A stretch of DNA of 38,153 nucleotides. Origin: an uncultured Bacteroidales bacterium. Its GTDB lineage: Bacteria; Bacteroidota; Bacteroidia; Bacteroidales; CAIXZF01. The first letter of the stretch is position 1. Every line of letters starts with the position of its first letter. Location: assembly GCA_903923925.1 (NCBI GenBank), contig CAIXZF010000117.1:1-38153 (forward strand), given 5' to 3'. Shown piece after piece: positions 15,203-23,627 of this stretch. Both the position numbers and the translations under genes were made by a program. Under the pieces are notes generated by a model that saw nothing but the letters and a program-made list of their open reading frames with translations, was not told the DNA's origin and did no database searches.

Positions 15203-17445
15203 TGTTTCAGCGTTATTATATTTTCATGTTGATTGGTTTGATTTCAGTAACGCTGGCCGTAAGTGCATACGGTCAGCGTACTGTTATCAGTGTGTTGGAT
15301 GAACGTAGTAATGAAGTTGTTCCTTTTGCGAATGTGTGTCTGGAAGGTCTTAAAAATCCTTCACAAAAACATCTCATTACAGGGATGGATGGCAAAGTTA
15401 CTGCTGAGATTAGCGAGAAAACGAAACTTGCTGTTTCGTTTATTGGGTATACTACATACCTGGATACTATTTCTCCGGGGAAATCAGTAATTGTATACCT
15501 GCGCCCAACCGTTCTAAGAATGGATGAGGTTGTTATCACTGCTCAATATGCTCCTGAAAAAGCGGATAAATCAATCTACAGAATAAATGTTATCAATGCC
15601 AGGGAGATTGAGCAGAAAGGCGCTACCAATATGGCTGATCTTATGAAAACTGAGTTGAATATGAGAGTCAGCCAGAGTAGCGTTTTGGGGTCAAATCTGA
15701 GTCTTCAGGGATTGGGAGGACAATATATAAAATTCCTGATCGATGGTGTTCCTGTTGTGGGCAGAATGAACGGAGAAATAGATTTAAACCAGTTGAATCT
15801 TAATAATGTTGATCATGTTGAGATTATTGAAGGTCCGATGTCTATAATTTATGGCAGCAATGCCCTGGCTGGAGCTATAAATGTTATTACTAAGGAAAAT
15901 AAGGCATCTGCTTTATCTGCGCAGGTTGAGTCCTATATTGAGTCGGTTGGTGTTTATAATTTTAATGGTGGCATATCGGGAAACCGTAAAAAACATCTGT
16001 TTTCACTTGATGGCGGCAGGAATTTCTTTGGAGGATATGATGCTGTTGATACGAGCAGATCAAAATACTTTAAACCAAGCAGACAAATGTTTGCCAATAG
16101 TTACTATAAATTCAATTCTCAAAATTTCAAACTCAAAATAAACGGAGAATATTTTAATGAACTGCTCGAATCAAAAGGGAATATCCCGCTAAGTTCTGTA
16201 AATGTTTTCGATTCATATTTTACAACAATACGATACAGTCTGAAAAGTGATATTTACAAAAAAATAAACGAGCAGACGTATCTGAATTTTCTGGTTTCAT
16301 ATTCAGATTACAACAGGGTAAGGGATACATATTACAAAAACCTCACTACCCTCGAAAAAACATTAGTTCCTGATCTTAGAGATACCAGCGAGTATAATAC
16401 ATGGATGGCCAGGAGTATTTTTACAAAAAACAATACAGATAAGAATTTGAATTTCCAGGCCGGATTTGATTTTAATGAAGAAAGAGTGAGTGGCAAGAAA
16501 ATCGATAATACTTCTCAGAAAATCGGAGATTATGCAGCGTATATGAGTGTGAAATGGAATCCTGAAAAAAAGCTGAGTATTCAGCCCGGATTAAGAGGGA
16601 TTTATAACACAAAATATAAGGCTCCTTTGGTTTATGCTGTGAGTGCCAAGTATGATTTTACAAAGAATCTTGGTATGCGGCTATCGTATTCAAAAGGATT
16701 CAGATCTCCGGATGTAAAAGAACTTTATATGTATTTTGTCGACAATAGTCACGATGTTAAAGGAAATCCTGATTTACTTGCAGAGTCGTCAAATAATTAT
16801 AGTGTCAATATTGCCTATCAGAAAGATGCAAAGATTAATTCATTTAGCGTTGAATTTAGCGGCTTCTATAATCATATTGTAAATAGCATCGACCTTGTTT
16901 TTGCAAAAGATAACGGACCAACCAGCCCTCCTTTATACTCGTATACTAATATTGGCATGAAGAAATCTGAGGGATTTACAGTTGACCTTTCTGCAAATTT
17001 TTATCCGAAAGTTTCTGTTCGGGCCGGATTCGGTGAAACTGGCGTTCTGAATGTTCTTCAGGTTGCTGATCAGAAAGAAAGTAAAATGTTCTGGTCTCCG
17101 GCTTTTAATACAGAGGTTGTTTACAAACCATCAAAAGGAGATCTGGCAATTTCTTTATTCTACAAATATACAGGCAAGAGTAATCATCTGTTTAACGACA
17201 GTCTCGAAATACGGGAAGGATGGATTGCCGATTACCATACATTGGATCTTTCACTTTCCAGAAGTTTTTTTGGTAAACGAATTAAAGTTTCTACTGGGGC
17301 AAAGAATATTTTTGATGTAAAAATGATTGCCAATATGGGCAGTAGCGGTGGTGCACATAGTGGCTCAGGCGGAACCGACCAGGCAGTAGCATGGGGGAGA
17401 ACGTATTTTATAAAACTGTCATACATTCTGAATAAATACAACTGA
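15202..17445 (+). CDS. HmuR-like TonB-dependent heme/hemoprotein receptor
   Basis: The protein has 747 residues. A signal peptide (1-24) precedes a carboxypeptidase-regulatory-like domain (about 25-105). The plug domain (about 115-235) contains NMADLMKTE, LQGLGGQYIKFLIDGVPV and VDHVEIIEGPMSIIYGSNALAGAINVIT in pieces typical of TonB receptors. A 22-strand barrel follows, ending SYILNKYN. The segment FRSPDVKELY, then a His in NSHDVK, then GNPDL matches the FRAP/His/NPNL heme-receptor signature. It should pull heme across the outer membrane using TonB energy. It is translationally coupled to the T9SS HmuY-like gene before it and followed after 10 bp by a HmuY-like lipoprotein gene, consistent with a receptor plus two hemophores. 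Confidence 0.87.
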   Translation: MFQRYYIFMLIGLISVTLAVSAYGQRTVISVLDERSNEVVPFANVCLEGLKNPSQKHLITGMDGKVTAEISEKTKLAVSFIGYTTYLDTISPGKSVIVYLRPTVLRMDEVVITAQYAPEKADKSIYRINVINAREIEQKGATNMADLMKTELNMRVSQSSVLGSNLSLQGLGGQYIKFLIDGVPVVGRMNGEIDLNQLNLNNVDHVEIIEGPMSIIYGSNALAGAINVITKENKASALSAQVESYIESVGVYNFNGGISGNRKKHLFSLDGGRNFFGGYDAVDTSRSKYFKPSRQMFANSYYKFNSQNFKLKINGEYFNELLESKGNIPLSSVNVFDSYFTTIRYSLKSDIYKKINEQTYLNFLVSYSDYNRVRDTYYKNLTTLEKTLVPDLRDTSEYNTWMARSIFTKNNTDKNLNFQAGFDFNEERVSGKKIDNTSQKIGDYAAYMSVKWNPEKKLSIQPGLRGIYNTKYKAPLVYAVSAKYDFTKNLGMRLSYSKGFRSPDVKELYMYFVDNSHDVKGNPDLLAESSNNYSVNIAYQKDAKINSFSVEFSGFYNHIVNSIDLVFAKDNGPTSPPLYSYTNIGMKKSEGFTVDLSANFYPKVSVRAGFGETGVLNVLQVADQKESKMFWSPAFNTEVVYKPSKGDLAISLFYKYTGKSNHLFNDSLEIREGWIADYHTLDLSLSRSFFGKRIKVSTGAKNIFDVKMIANMGSSGGAHSGSGGTDQAVAWGRTYFIKLSYILNKYN

Positions 17446-17455
17446 AGCACTATCC

Positions 17456-18514
17456 ATGATAAAAAGCAATAGTTCAGATTCTGTAATGTTTAAACCAGCT
17501 TTTGGCAGATGGAAATCAATAATCTTTATTATGATTCTGCCGTTTGTCATCGTTTCTTGTTTTAAAGAAGATGAGAAACTACCACCCTTGCCTCCGCCCC
17601 CTGCTGGAGTTGTTTTTGATACAGCAGCAATGACACCTTTCTATAAAAATCAGATATTTTATGATTTTGGTACAGGAAATACTGTTGAAACAATTTTGAA
17701 AACAGATTGGGATCTTGGGTTTTCATGCGACACAACAGGGGTTCGTATAATTCTGAATACCAGCAATTTTATGAAAATTGCTGATGCCAATGGCCAGGCA
17801 TTTGGTGCTGTTATCGACACCAGCGGTTTCGATTGGAGATTTGACAAATCAGATGGTAATCCTGATTCTGCAGCAATTTTGAATTGGCTTAATATCAGTG
17901 GTTCTGATACACTTTATTCTGGTCATACTTTTGTTGTTGACAGAGGAATGGATGAACAGGGCAACCTGAGAGGTATGCGGCAACTTGTATTTGATAGTCT
18001 GAAAGGAAATACATATTATTTCCGCTTTTCAAATTACAATGGAAGTGGTATTAAGAGTTTCTCAATTACTAAACAAGCAGGTGTAAATTATACCTATTTC
18101 TCATTTGCCGGTTCTGGTTTGGCAAAACCGCTCGAGCCACCGAAAGAATCCTGGGATATACAATTTACCCAATACACCACACTTTTGTATACAGCCGAAG
18201 GCGCCGCCTATCCTTATCTTGTAACTGGTGTATTGCTTAATCCATACAAAGTAAAGTCAGCTGTTGAACCTGTAAAATCCTTCGAATCGATTACCTTAAT
18301 TGATGCTGAATCCTTGCAGTTTTCTTCTGCTCTCGATGGAATAGGATACGACTGGAAGTATTATAGCTTTGAAACGGGGAATTATACTGTCGTTACGAAC
18401 AAAACCTTTATTATTAGGGATTTCGAAGGTTCTTACTTTAAACTCCGCTTTGTTAGTTTTTACAACCAACTTGGGGAAAAGGGATATCCTGTCTTTGAAT
18501 TCCAGAAATTATAG
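17456..18514 (+). CDS. HmuY-like lipoprotein
   Basis: The protein has 352 residues from the first ATG. A second ATG at 17486 gives a more compact signal (MFKPAFGRWKS plus helix) and is also plausible. The lipobox IVSC puts the lipidated Cys at residue 35 (25 from the second start), followed by acidic and Pro-rich residues. Two HmuY-type blocks are visible: FYDFGTGNTVE with TDWDLGFSCD, and ESWDIQFTQYTTLLY with PYLVTGVLLNPYKV. The architecture parallels the HmuY-like gene two positions upstream, but here with lipid anchoring and no sorting domain. It likely binds heme at the cell surface and serves the adjacent receptor. The N-terminal half is longer than in P. gingivalis HmuY, which suggests a duplicated domain. 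Confidence 0.78.
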   Translation: MIKSNSSDSVMFKPAFGRWKSIIFIMILPFVIVSCFKEDEKLPPLPPPPAGVVFDTAAMTPFYKNQIFYDFGTGNTVETILKTDWDLGFSCDTTGVRIILNTSNFMKIADANGQAFGAVIDTSGFDWRFDKSDGNPDSAAILNWLNISGSDTLYSGHTFVVDRGMDEQGNLRGMRQLVFDSLKGNTYYFRFSNYNGSGIKSFSITKQAGVNYTYFSFAGSGLAKPLEPPKESWDIQFTQYTTLLYTAEGAAYPYLVTGVLLNPYKVKSAVEPVKSFESITLIDAESLQFSSALDGIGYDWKYYSFETGNYTVVTNKTFIIRDFEGSYFKLRFVSFYNQLGEKGYPVFEFQKL

Positions 18515-18561
18515 ACCTGTTTAATAAATAGATTTGCCCAAGATTACATTAGCTTTTTCAA

Positions 18562-20955
18562 TCAGAGCGATAATGTAATTCCTGCCATAATATTTATTGG
18601 CGCCTGCGGAAAATATCCGTCCATTTTGCTCTCCTTATTTTCATAATAGTATCTGTAAATCCAGGCATTCGATTCATAGTTCTCAGAGAAAACATTGTTA
18701 ACCTGAAAATAGATGCGAATGTTTGAAAACATAGATGAACTCAATGTGTATGAGGCTCTTACATTATTTACAAGATATGCATCGAGCTTCCTGCTGCTGC
18801 TTGAAGTGTTGTCAATAAATTGGCTTCCTACATACTTTGCTGTCCAAGAGGCTACTAATCTTTTTACGGGAGTCCAGCTTAAGGTATTGCTGCCAATAAT
18901 CGAAGGACTGAAATTCAGGTCAGTTTCACCAAGCTTTCTACTGATTTGTCCTCCGTTATCCCAGTCATCAACAAATTCGGTGAATGATTTTATTTTATTT
19001 CTGCTCAAGGTAAGGCTGCCATCCCATTTGAGGTTTCCAGTCAGGGCTAATCCTAGTATCAGTTCTATTCCTGCTCTGTAACTTTGAGGTACATTTGTCA
19101 TTATTGGAGCTCCTACTGCATTAATTTCCCCTGTTAATACCAGCTGATCTTTGTAATCCATATAATAAGCACAGATGCTTCCACTAACAGACTTGTAAAC
19201 AATGTTATATGAGGTCTCAATATTTGTTAATCGTTCTTGTTTGGGCATATTCCCAGGGTCAGCATCCTGATAGTTACTCCGGTTTGGTTCACGGTTAGCT
19301 ATTGCAAACGAAAGCTGCAAATTCTGGTGTTTATTGATATCGAAATAAATTCCAGTTTTTGGATTAAGGAAGTTGAAATTATGTGTCTGATCAAGTAGTC
19401 TGTAATTCTCGTCCGGACCACTCAATGAATAATTGATTGACCGATATTGTACGTCAGCATACAGACTAAGTTTTTTCAGAACCTGGTATCTTAATTTGGC
19501 GAAAAAGTTAAAATCTTTTTTTATTCCTTTATTTCTGTACCATTCATAATCCCAGGTGTTCTGCTGAAATGCATTTTGTGTCCAGTTTATTTTTCCGAAA
19601 TGTGCACCCTCATAATGATTCCAGGCACCACCCAATATGCAATCAAATAAATTTGTGGTATGATTAAGTGAATAAGTGAGTCCGTAAAAGTCATTTTTAA
19701 GCCATTTCCTTGTTATTAAATCAGTTGATGATACTGTGGTATCCATAGTACTTAGCTGATAATTAGTGTAATCTTCACCTTGCACGAATTGTTCATAATA
19801 GCCTTCCCCATGAGTATAGTGAAATGCTGTATTTATTGATGTACTCTTGTTTGTTGAATACGAATACATAAGATGATAATGACTCTGACTATAGTCATCA
19901 ACTTCATTTCTGTAAAATTGCATTTTGCCGTTTGCATCATAATACAGTCCATTTACATTAAAAGTCCTGTTTGTGTCCAGAATTTCAGAAGGAACTCCAT
20001 CCCATGCCTGGTATGTACGTTCTTTGCCAGTAAAAATGTTTATCCTGAAAATACTCTTCTTAGCATGCAGAGTTCCGGTTAAAAACATGGAGTTGAGGTC
20101 AGAGGATGCACGATCAATATACCCATCTGATTTAATTTTCGATACTCTTCCATCAATACTCCATTTGCCTTGAATCAGGCCACTGCCGAACTTAAGTGAA
20201 TGCCGTCTGCTATTGTATGAGCCGAAGAAATTATCAATTTCCCCATAAGCTTTATCACCTGAAGGTATTGTTTGTATGTTTATACTTGCACCAAATGAGG
20301 CAGCACCATTCGTTGAAGTTCCTACTCCTCTTTGTATTTGTATATTGTCTATTGATGATGCAATATCCGGAATATCAACCCAATAAACTTCCTGAGATTC
20401 AGGGTCATTAAAAGGAATGCCATTAACTGTAACATTAATCCTTGTCATATCAGTGCCCCGGATTCTTAATCCTGTATAGCCGATTCCTGTTCCTCCATCT
20501 GAAGTTGTTACTGTTGATGGTGCCGATTCTAAAATATACGGAAGATCCTGACCTGTATTCAATTCGCCAATATCTCTGTTGCTGATGATTTTCATTGAAG
20601 CTGGCGCCTTGTTGGGTACTCTTGTGGCAGAAACCAGGATTTCATTCATTCTGATACTGCTTGGATTAAGACAAAAATTCAGCTTTTTATTGGACTGAAG
20701 TGTGATTTCTTTAGATGAACTTTCATAGCCAATGTAGCTAACAGTTATTTTGTAAACTCCCGGATTAAGGAGTTTTAATATATAGTTTCCCTGTAAATCT
20801 GAAGCTGTGGCTATCTTGCTGTTTTCCAGTCGTATAATAGCTCCGCTTAAACTGTCACCAGAAATAGAATCTGTTATTTTTCCGCTTAAATTAAACTGAC
20901 TGAATACTGAAACTGATAAAAGTACCAATATGGATATAAGGAATATTTTTCTCAT
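18562..20955 (-). CDS. TonB-dependent receptor under thiamine riboswitch control (probable thiamine transporter)
   Basis: The protein has 797 residues. A signal peptide (1-19, SVFSQF) precedes a carboxypeptidase-regulatory-like domain (about 22-100: NLSGKITDSISGDSL to VSYIGYESSSKEI). The plug follows (about 108-225) with PYILESAPSTV, TGLRIRGTDMTRINVTVNG and IQRGVGTSTNGAASFGA. The barrel ends MAGITLSL. The call for thiamine rests on the TPP riboswitch in the leader at 21036-21117. Thiamine-regulated outer-membrane receptors of Bacteroidetes are known from comparative genomics. No inner-membrane thiamine transporter or thi genes lie beside it. The 3' end faces the heme operon across 47 bp. Confidence 0.85.
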   Translation of the reverse strand: MRKIFLISILVLLSVSVFSQFNLSGKITDSISGDSLSGAIIRLENSKIATASDLQGNYILKLLNPGVYKITVSYIGYESSSKEITLQSNKKLNFCLNPSSIRMNEILVSATRVPNKAPASMKIISNRDIGELNTGQDLPYILESAPSTVTTSDGGTGIGYTGLRIRGTDMTRINVTVNGIPFNDPESQEVYWVDIPDIASSIDNIQIQRGVGTSTNGAASFGASINIQTIPSGDKAYGEIDNFFGSYNSRRHSLKFGSGLIQGKWSIDGRVSKIKSDGYIDRASSDLNSMFLTGTLHAKKSIFRINIFTGKERTYQAWDGVPSEILDTNRTFNVNGLYYDANGKMQFYRNEVDDYSQSHYHLMYSYSTNKSTSINTAFHYTHGEGYYEQFVQGEDYTNYQLSTMDTTVSSTDLITRKWLKNDFYGLTYSLNHTTNLFDCILGGAWNHYEGAHFGKINWTQNAFQQNTWDYEWYRNKGIKKDFNFFAKLRYQVLKKLSLYADVQYRSINYSLSGPDENYRLLDQTHNFNFLNPKTGIYFDINKHQNLQLSFAIANREPNRSNYQDADPGNMPKQERLTNIETSYNIVYKSVSGSICAYYMDYKDQLVLTGEINAVGAPIMTNVPQSYRAGIELILGLALTGNLKWDGSLTLSRNKIKSFTEFVDDWDNGGQISRKLGETDLNFSPSIIGSNTLSWTPVKRLVASWTAKYVGSQFIDNTSSSSRKLDAYLVNNVRASYTLSSSMFSNIRIYFQVNNVFSENYESNAWIYRYYYENKESKMDGYFPQAPINIMAGITLSL

Positions 20956-20971
20956 TATATATGTTTATATA

Positions 20972-21013
20972 TGTTCAATTGCAATACTGTTTTATTGCGA
21001 TTATTTTTGAACA
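20972..21013 (-). promoter_or_regulatory. Nested hairpin in the leader between the riboswitch and the start codon
   Basis: TGTTCA (20972-20977) pairs with TGAACA (21008-21013), and inside this GCAATA (20981-20986) pairs with TATTGC (20993-20998). It lies 17 bp before the ATG at 20955 and has no U tract after it on the transcript. It may be part of the expression platform that controls ribosome access. Confidence 0.45.
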
Positions 21014-21035
21014 TCATGAGGGGAGAAGGAGCAGC

Positions 21036-21117
21036 ATTTTCATTTCCCTACGCCGGCATTACCCGGATCAGGTTATAAGGGTATGATCTCAGCCCGTTTT
21101 TTAGGGCACCCCGTTTG
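21036..21117 (-). promoter_or_regulatory. TPP (thiamine pyrophosphate) riboswitch
   Basis: Read on the minus strand, the leader contains the THI-box elements in order: ACGGGGTGCCC, GGCTGAGATCATACCC, AACCTGATCCGGGTAATGCC and GGCGTAGGGAAATG. The pyrimidine-sensing CTGAGA and the pyrophosphate-helix GCGTAGGGAA are intact. Downstream, a pyrimidine-rich run CTCCTTCTCCCC (minus strand, near 21020-21033) could pair with the GGGG of the aptamer and form an alternative structure. It precedes the TonB receptor gene, so high TPP should shut off receptor production. Confidence 0.95.
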
Positions 21118-21126
21118 ATGTAGCCA

Positions 21127-21134
21127 CAAAGATA
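21127..21134 (-). promoter_or_regulatory. Promoter -7 box for the riboswitch transcript
   Basis: The minus strand reads TATCTTTG (21134-21127), an exact TAnnTTTG. A start about 7 bp downstream would begin the transcript right at the 5' edge of the aptamer. It mirrors an identical box for aroQ at 21159-21166. Confidence 0.65.
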
Positions 21135-21158
21135 GCTAATAATTCATCCGATTCTTTT

Positions 21159-21166
21159 TATCTTTG
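21159..21166 (+). promoter_or_regulatory. Promoter -7 box for aroQ
   Basis: TATCTTTG is an exact TAnnTTTG, 14 bp before the aroQ ATG, so the untranslated leader would be only a few bases long. No clear -33 TTTG is seen. Confidence 0.55.
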
Positions 21167-21180
21167 ATAAAAATCTGAAA

Positions 21181-21600
21181 ATGCATATTGGAATTTTAAA
21201 CGGTCCGAACCTGAACCTTACCGGAATAAGAGAGGAAGAACATTATGGAAATCAGGGATTTAATGATATTTTAGAATCCCTGAGACTAGAATTCCCTTCT
21301 ATACAGATAGATTATTTTCAATCAAATACGGAGGGTTTAATAATTGATAAACTCCACGAATGGGGTTTCGAACTGGATGGAATAATACTCAATGCTGGTG
21401 GATATACTCATACTTCTGTGGCAATTGGTGATGCTGTTAAAGCAATCAAAACACCCGTAATTGAGGTGCATATGTCAAATGTTATGAATCGGGAGGAATT
21501 CAGACATATTTCATATATATCTCTAAATGCCATGGGTGTAATTAGTGGATTTGGCGCTGGCAGTTACAGCTTAGGCATTACAGCCTTTCTTAAGAAATGA
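21181..21600 (+). CDS. aroQ: 3-dehydroquinate dehydratase, type II
   Basis: The protein has 139 residues, the usual length of the type II enzyme. Signatures are ILNGPNLNLTGIRE with the flexible lid Arg, HYG with the catalytic Tyr, SNTEGLIIDKLHEW, and ILNAGGYTHTSVAIGDA with the catalytic Asn and Thr-His. These are followed by EVHMSNVMNREEFRHISYIS and GFGAGSYSLGI. It converts 3-dehydroquinate to 3-dehydroshikimate in the shikimate pathway (aromatic amino acid synthesis, cytoplasm). It is transcribed divergently from the riboswitch-controlled receptor and ends 3 bp from the convergent glycosyltransferase gene. Confidence 0.95.
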   Translation: MHIGILNGPNLNLTGIREEEHYGNQGFNDILESLRLEFPSIQIDYFQSNTEGLIIDKLHEWGFELDGIILNAGGYTHTSVAIGDAVKAIKTPVIEVHMSNVMNREEFRHISYISLNAMGVISGFGAGSYSLGITAFLKK

Positions 21601-21603
21601 AAT

Positions 21604-22620
21604 TCAGGAGAATTTTGCAGGCGAAAGTGCAGAAAATTGTTTTTTACCCTTTCCATAATATACAAGAACAATAGAGCCTTTGTAAATTCCATTCACTTTC
21701 CTGTGAGGAATGCGGCTGCGTTTAATCTTTAACTGTGTGAAGGATTTGTAAAAAGAAACATATGCTTTCGCAACAGCCACAGAATCTTTGAAATAGCCTT
21801 CGGAAAGGAATTTCATGCTTGCTGTAAAATCTAACACCAGCCGGATAAGAAATACAGGCAGCAATTTCGAAGGAGGCAGGTTTTTATACAAGAGAATAAG
21901 GTTATTTCTGAAATTCAAATATGTTTTTCGGGACGAAATTTTGGGAAGAGTTCCTCCGCCTACATGAAAAACCGTTGAATCGGGGCAATACATAATCTTA
22001 TAGCCTGCATTTTTTAGCCGCCAGCAATAATCGATCTCCTCCATATGTGCAAAAAAATCATTATCAAGGCCACCAAACTGCCGGAATAAATCGGCTCTTA
22101 CAAACATGCAGGCACCTGTTGCCCAGAACACCTCCTGAACATCATTGTATTGCCCAAGATCTTTCTCAAGTGTATTGAACAGCCTGCCACGGCAGAATGG
22201 ATAGCCGTATTCATCGATAAATCCTCCCGCACCTCCTGCATATTCAAAAGCTTCGCGGTCGTGGAAGGCAATGAGCTTAGGCTGACACGCGCCAATATTC
22301 TGATCCGCATCCATTAAGGAAATTACCGGTTTAATCCAATTGGGTGTTACTTCTATATCAGAATTTAGTAAGACATAATAGTCTGATTCAACATGTTTAA
22401 GTGCTTCGTTGTATCCTTTTGAGAACCCCCAGTTCTGCTCATTCCTGATGATTCTGATTTTAGGATAGGTTGTCTGCAGAAATTCTACAGAATCATCGGA
22501 AGAGGCATTATCAGCAATAATCAGTTCTGCATCATCACCAGTATGCAAAATAAGCGTAGGCAGAAACTGCTCCAGGAACTTTCTTCCGTTCCAATTAAGT
22601 ATGACAACTGCTACGCTCAA
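21604..22620 (-). CDS. Glycosyltransferase family 2
   Basis: The protein has 338 residues. The GT-A nucleotide-binding start is VAVVILNWNGRKFL, with IIADNASSDDSVEFL placing the Asp residues that hold the sugar nucleotide. LLNSDIEV gives the DxD-like metal site, and the acceptor-side segment includes GACMFVRADLFRQFGGLD with MEEIDYCWRLKNAGY, a rhamnosyltransferase-type ending. A C-terminal amphipathic, basic region (about 240-320) may associate with the membrane. It probably adds a sugar to a surface polysaccharide or lipid. The acyltransferase gene lies 29 bp upstream on the same strand, so the two are likely one envelope-biogenesis transcript. Donor and acceptor are unknown. Confidence 0.88.
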   Translation of the reverse strand: MSVAVVILNWNGRKFLEQFLPTLILHTGDDAELIIADNASSDDSVEFLQTTYPKIRIIRNEQNWGFSKGYNEALKHVESDYYVLLNSDIEVTPNWIKPVISLMDADQNIGACQPKLIAFHDREAFEYAGGAGGFIDEYGYPFCRGRLFNTLEKDLGQYNDVQEVFWATGACMFVRADLFRQFGGLDNDFFAHMEEIDYCWRLKNAGYKIMYCPDSTVFHVGGGTLPKISSRKTYLNFRNNLILLYKNLPPSKLLPVFLIRLVLDFTASMKFLSEGYFKDSVAVAKAYVSFYKSFTQLKIKRSRIPHRKVNGIYKGSIVLVYYGKGKKQFSALSPAKFS

Positions 22621-22649
22621 AATTGATAGTTTTTGGTGGTTTTGAAAGA

Positions 22650-23528
22650 TTAATTATGATCTGATCTTTTATGTTTCCAACGCCTGTGCGACCAAAGCCA
22701 ATTGTCGGGATGATTATTGATTGTACTTTCGAGTAAACGAACATGAGCTTCAGTTATTTCGTATTCGGCGGTTTCTTTAGGTTTATCGGTAATTAGTTTG
22801 AGTTCAACTTCATAAAACCCTCTTTTTACCCGTTGATTGTCGAAGAATATTACAGGTAAATCCATTATTTTGGAAATCTTCTCAGTACCCAGAAAAACAG
22901 GAGTTTCCTGGTTAAGAAAAGGTGTCCAGTAATTAATTTCTGTATCAGTGGGAGTCTGATCACCGGCAATCATAGTCATATTAACGGAGTTTTTATGCCG
23001 TATCATCTCTTTGAGAACATTCCGATAATCTATTTTGCCAGTTTGCTGGAATTTCATGCGCATTGAAACAATCCACTTGTCGAAAAAAGGATCTGTTAGG
23101 GGTTTTACAACAGCAAATGTAGTAAATCTCCTGTCGAGCGACAGCCTTACACCCAGCCATTCCCAACTTCCAATATGTCCGGTACAGGCAATAAAACTTC
23201 TGCCTTCATTCAGATATTTTTCTGCAACTTCAAAGTTCTTAATTACAAGCCTTTCCCTGATCTGTTTTTCTGTAATACCGTTTATTTTAATTACTTCAAC
23301 TATTAAATCTGCAATATTGAGGTAATATTTCCAGGCAATTTTTTTAAGTTCTTTAGTCGTTAGCTGTGGGAAAGAATTTCTGAGATTCGTCATCACCACT
23401 TTTTTCCGGTAGCCTATCACATAATAAAGAAGAATCCTGATTCCATCTGCTTTCAGCCGGAGAAGCCAAAATGGCATTTTAGACAAGCTCCAAACACTAA
23501 ATCTGAATAAAAGATAGATAAATTTCAT
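22650..23528 (-). CDS. Lysophospholipid/lipid A-type acyltransferase (LpxL/HtrB family)
   Basis: The start at 23528 gives 292 residues beginning MKFIYLLFRF. An ATG 24 bp further upstream (23552) overlaps the promoter box and is disfavoured. An N-terminal membrane-binding hydrophobic region (about 1-40) is followed by the acyltransferase motif CTGHIGSWEWLG with the catalytic His-x4-Glu. Later come AGDQTPTDTEINYWTPFLN and the FLGTEKISKIMDLPVIFF segment, and it ends DNWLWSHRRWKHK, the usual family terminus. Family members add secondary acyl chains to lipid A at the inner membrane. The fatty acid used is unknown. It is followed by the GT2 gene 29 bp later. Confidence 0.9.
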   Translation of the reverse strand: MKFIYLLFRFSVWSLSKMPFWLLRLKADGIRILLYYVIGYRKKVVMTNLRNSFPQLTTKELKKIAWKYYLNIADLIVEVIKINGITEKQIRERLVIKNFEVAEKYLNEGRSFIACTGHIGSWEWLGVRLSLDRRFTTFAVVKPLTDPFFDKWIVSMRMKFQQTGKIDYRNVLKEMIRHKNSVNMTMIAGDQTPTDTEINYWTPFLNQETPVFLGTEKISKIMDLPVIFFDNQRVKRGFYEVELKLITDKPKETAEYEITEAHVRLLESTINNHPDNWLWSHRRWKHKRSDHN

Positions 23529-23549
23529 AGCGGATCTTCTCACAATGGA

Positions 23550-23557
23550 CAAAGGTA
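23550..23557 (-). promoter_or_regulatory. Promoter -7 box for the acyltransferase-GT2 operon
   Basis: The minus strand reads TACCTTTG (23557-23550), an exact TAnnTTTG, 21 bp before the ATG at 23528. Its position supports 23528 as the true start. No TTTG at the usual -33 spacing is seen. Confidence 0.6.
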
Positions 23558-23569
23558 AATGTTTAAATT

Positions 23570-23605
23570 AAAAAACCCATTTTCATTTACTGAAATGGGT
23601 TTTTT
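23570..23605 (-). terminator. Terminator after the GWxTD-domain gene
   Basis: AAAAAACCCATTTTCA (23570-23585) pairs with TGAAATGGGTTTTTT (23591-23605) with one bulged base and a 5-nt loop. Flanking A/T tracts make a canonical intrinsic terminator, 22 bp beyond the stop codon at 23628. Confidence 0.85.
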
Positions 23606-23627
23606 AGTAAAAGCTGATTCTTTTATA

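Noticed and set aside
18543-18579. Inverted repeat ATTACATTA/TAATGTAAT at the 3' end of the thiamine receptor gene as terminator
   Set aside because: The 9-bp stem is AT-only with a 19-nt loop, overlaps the coding end, and has no following T tract; too weak to annotate.
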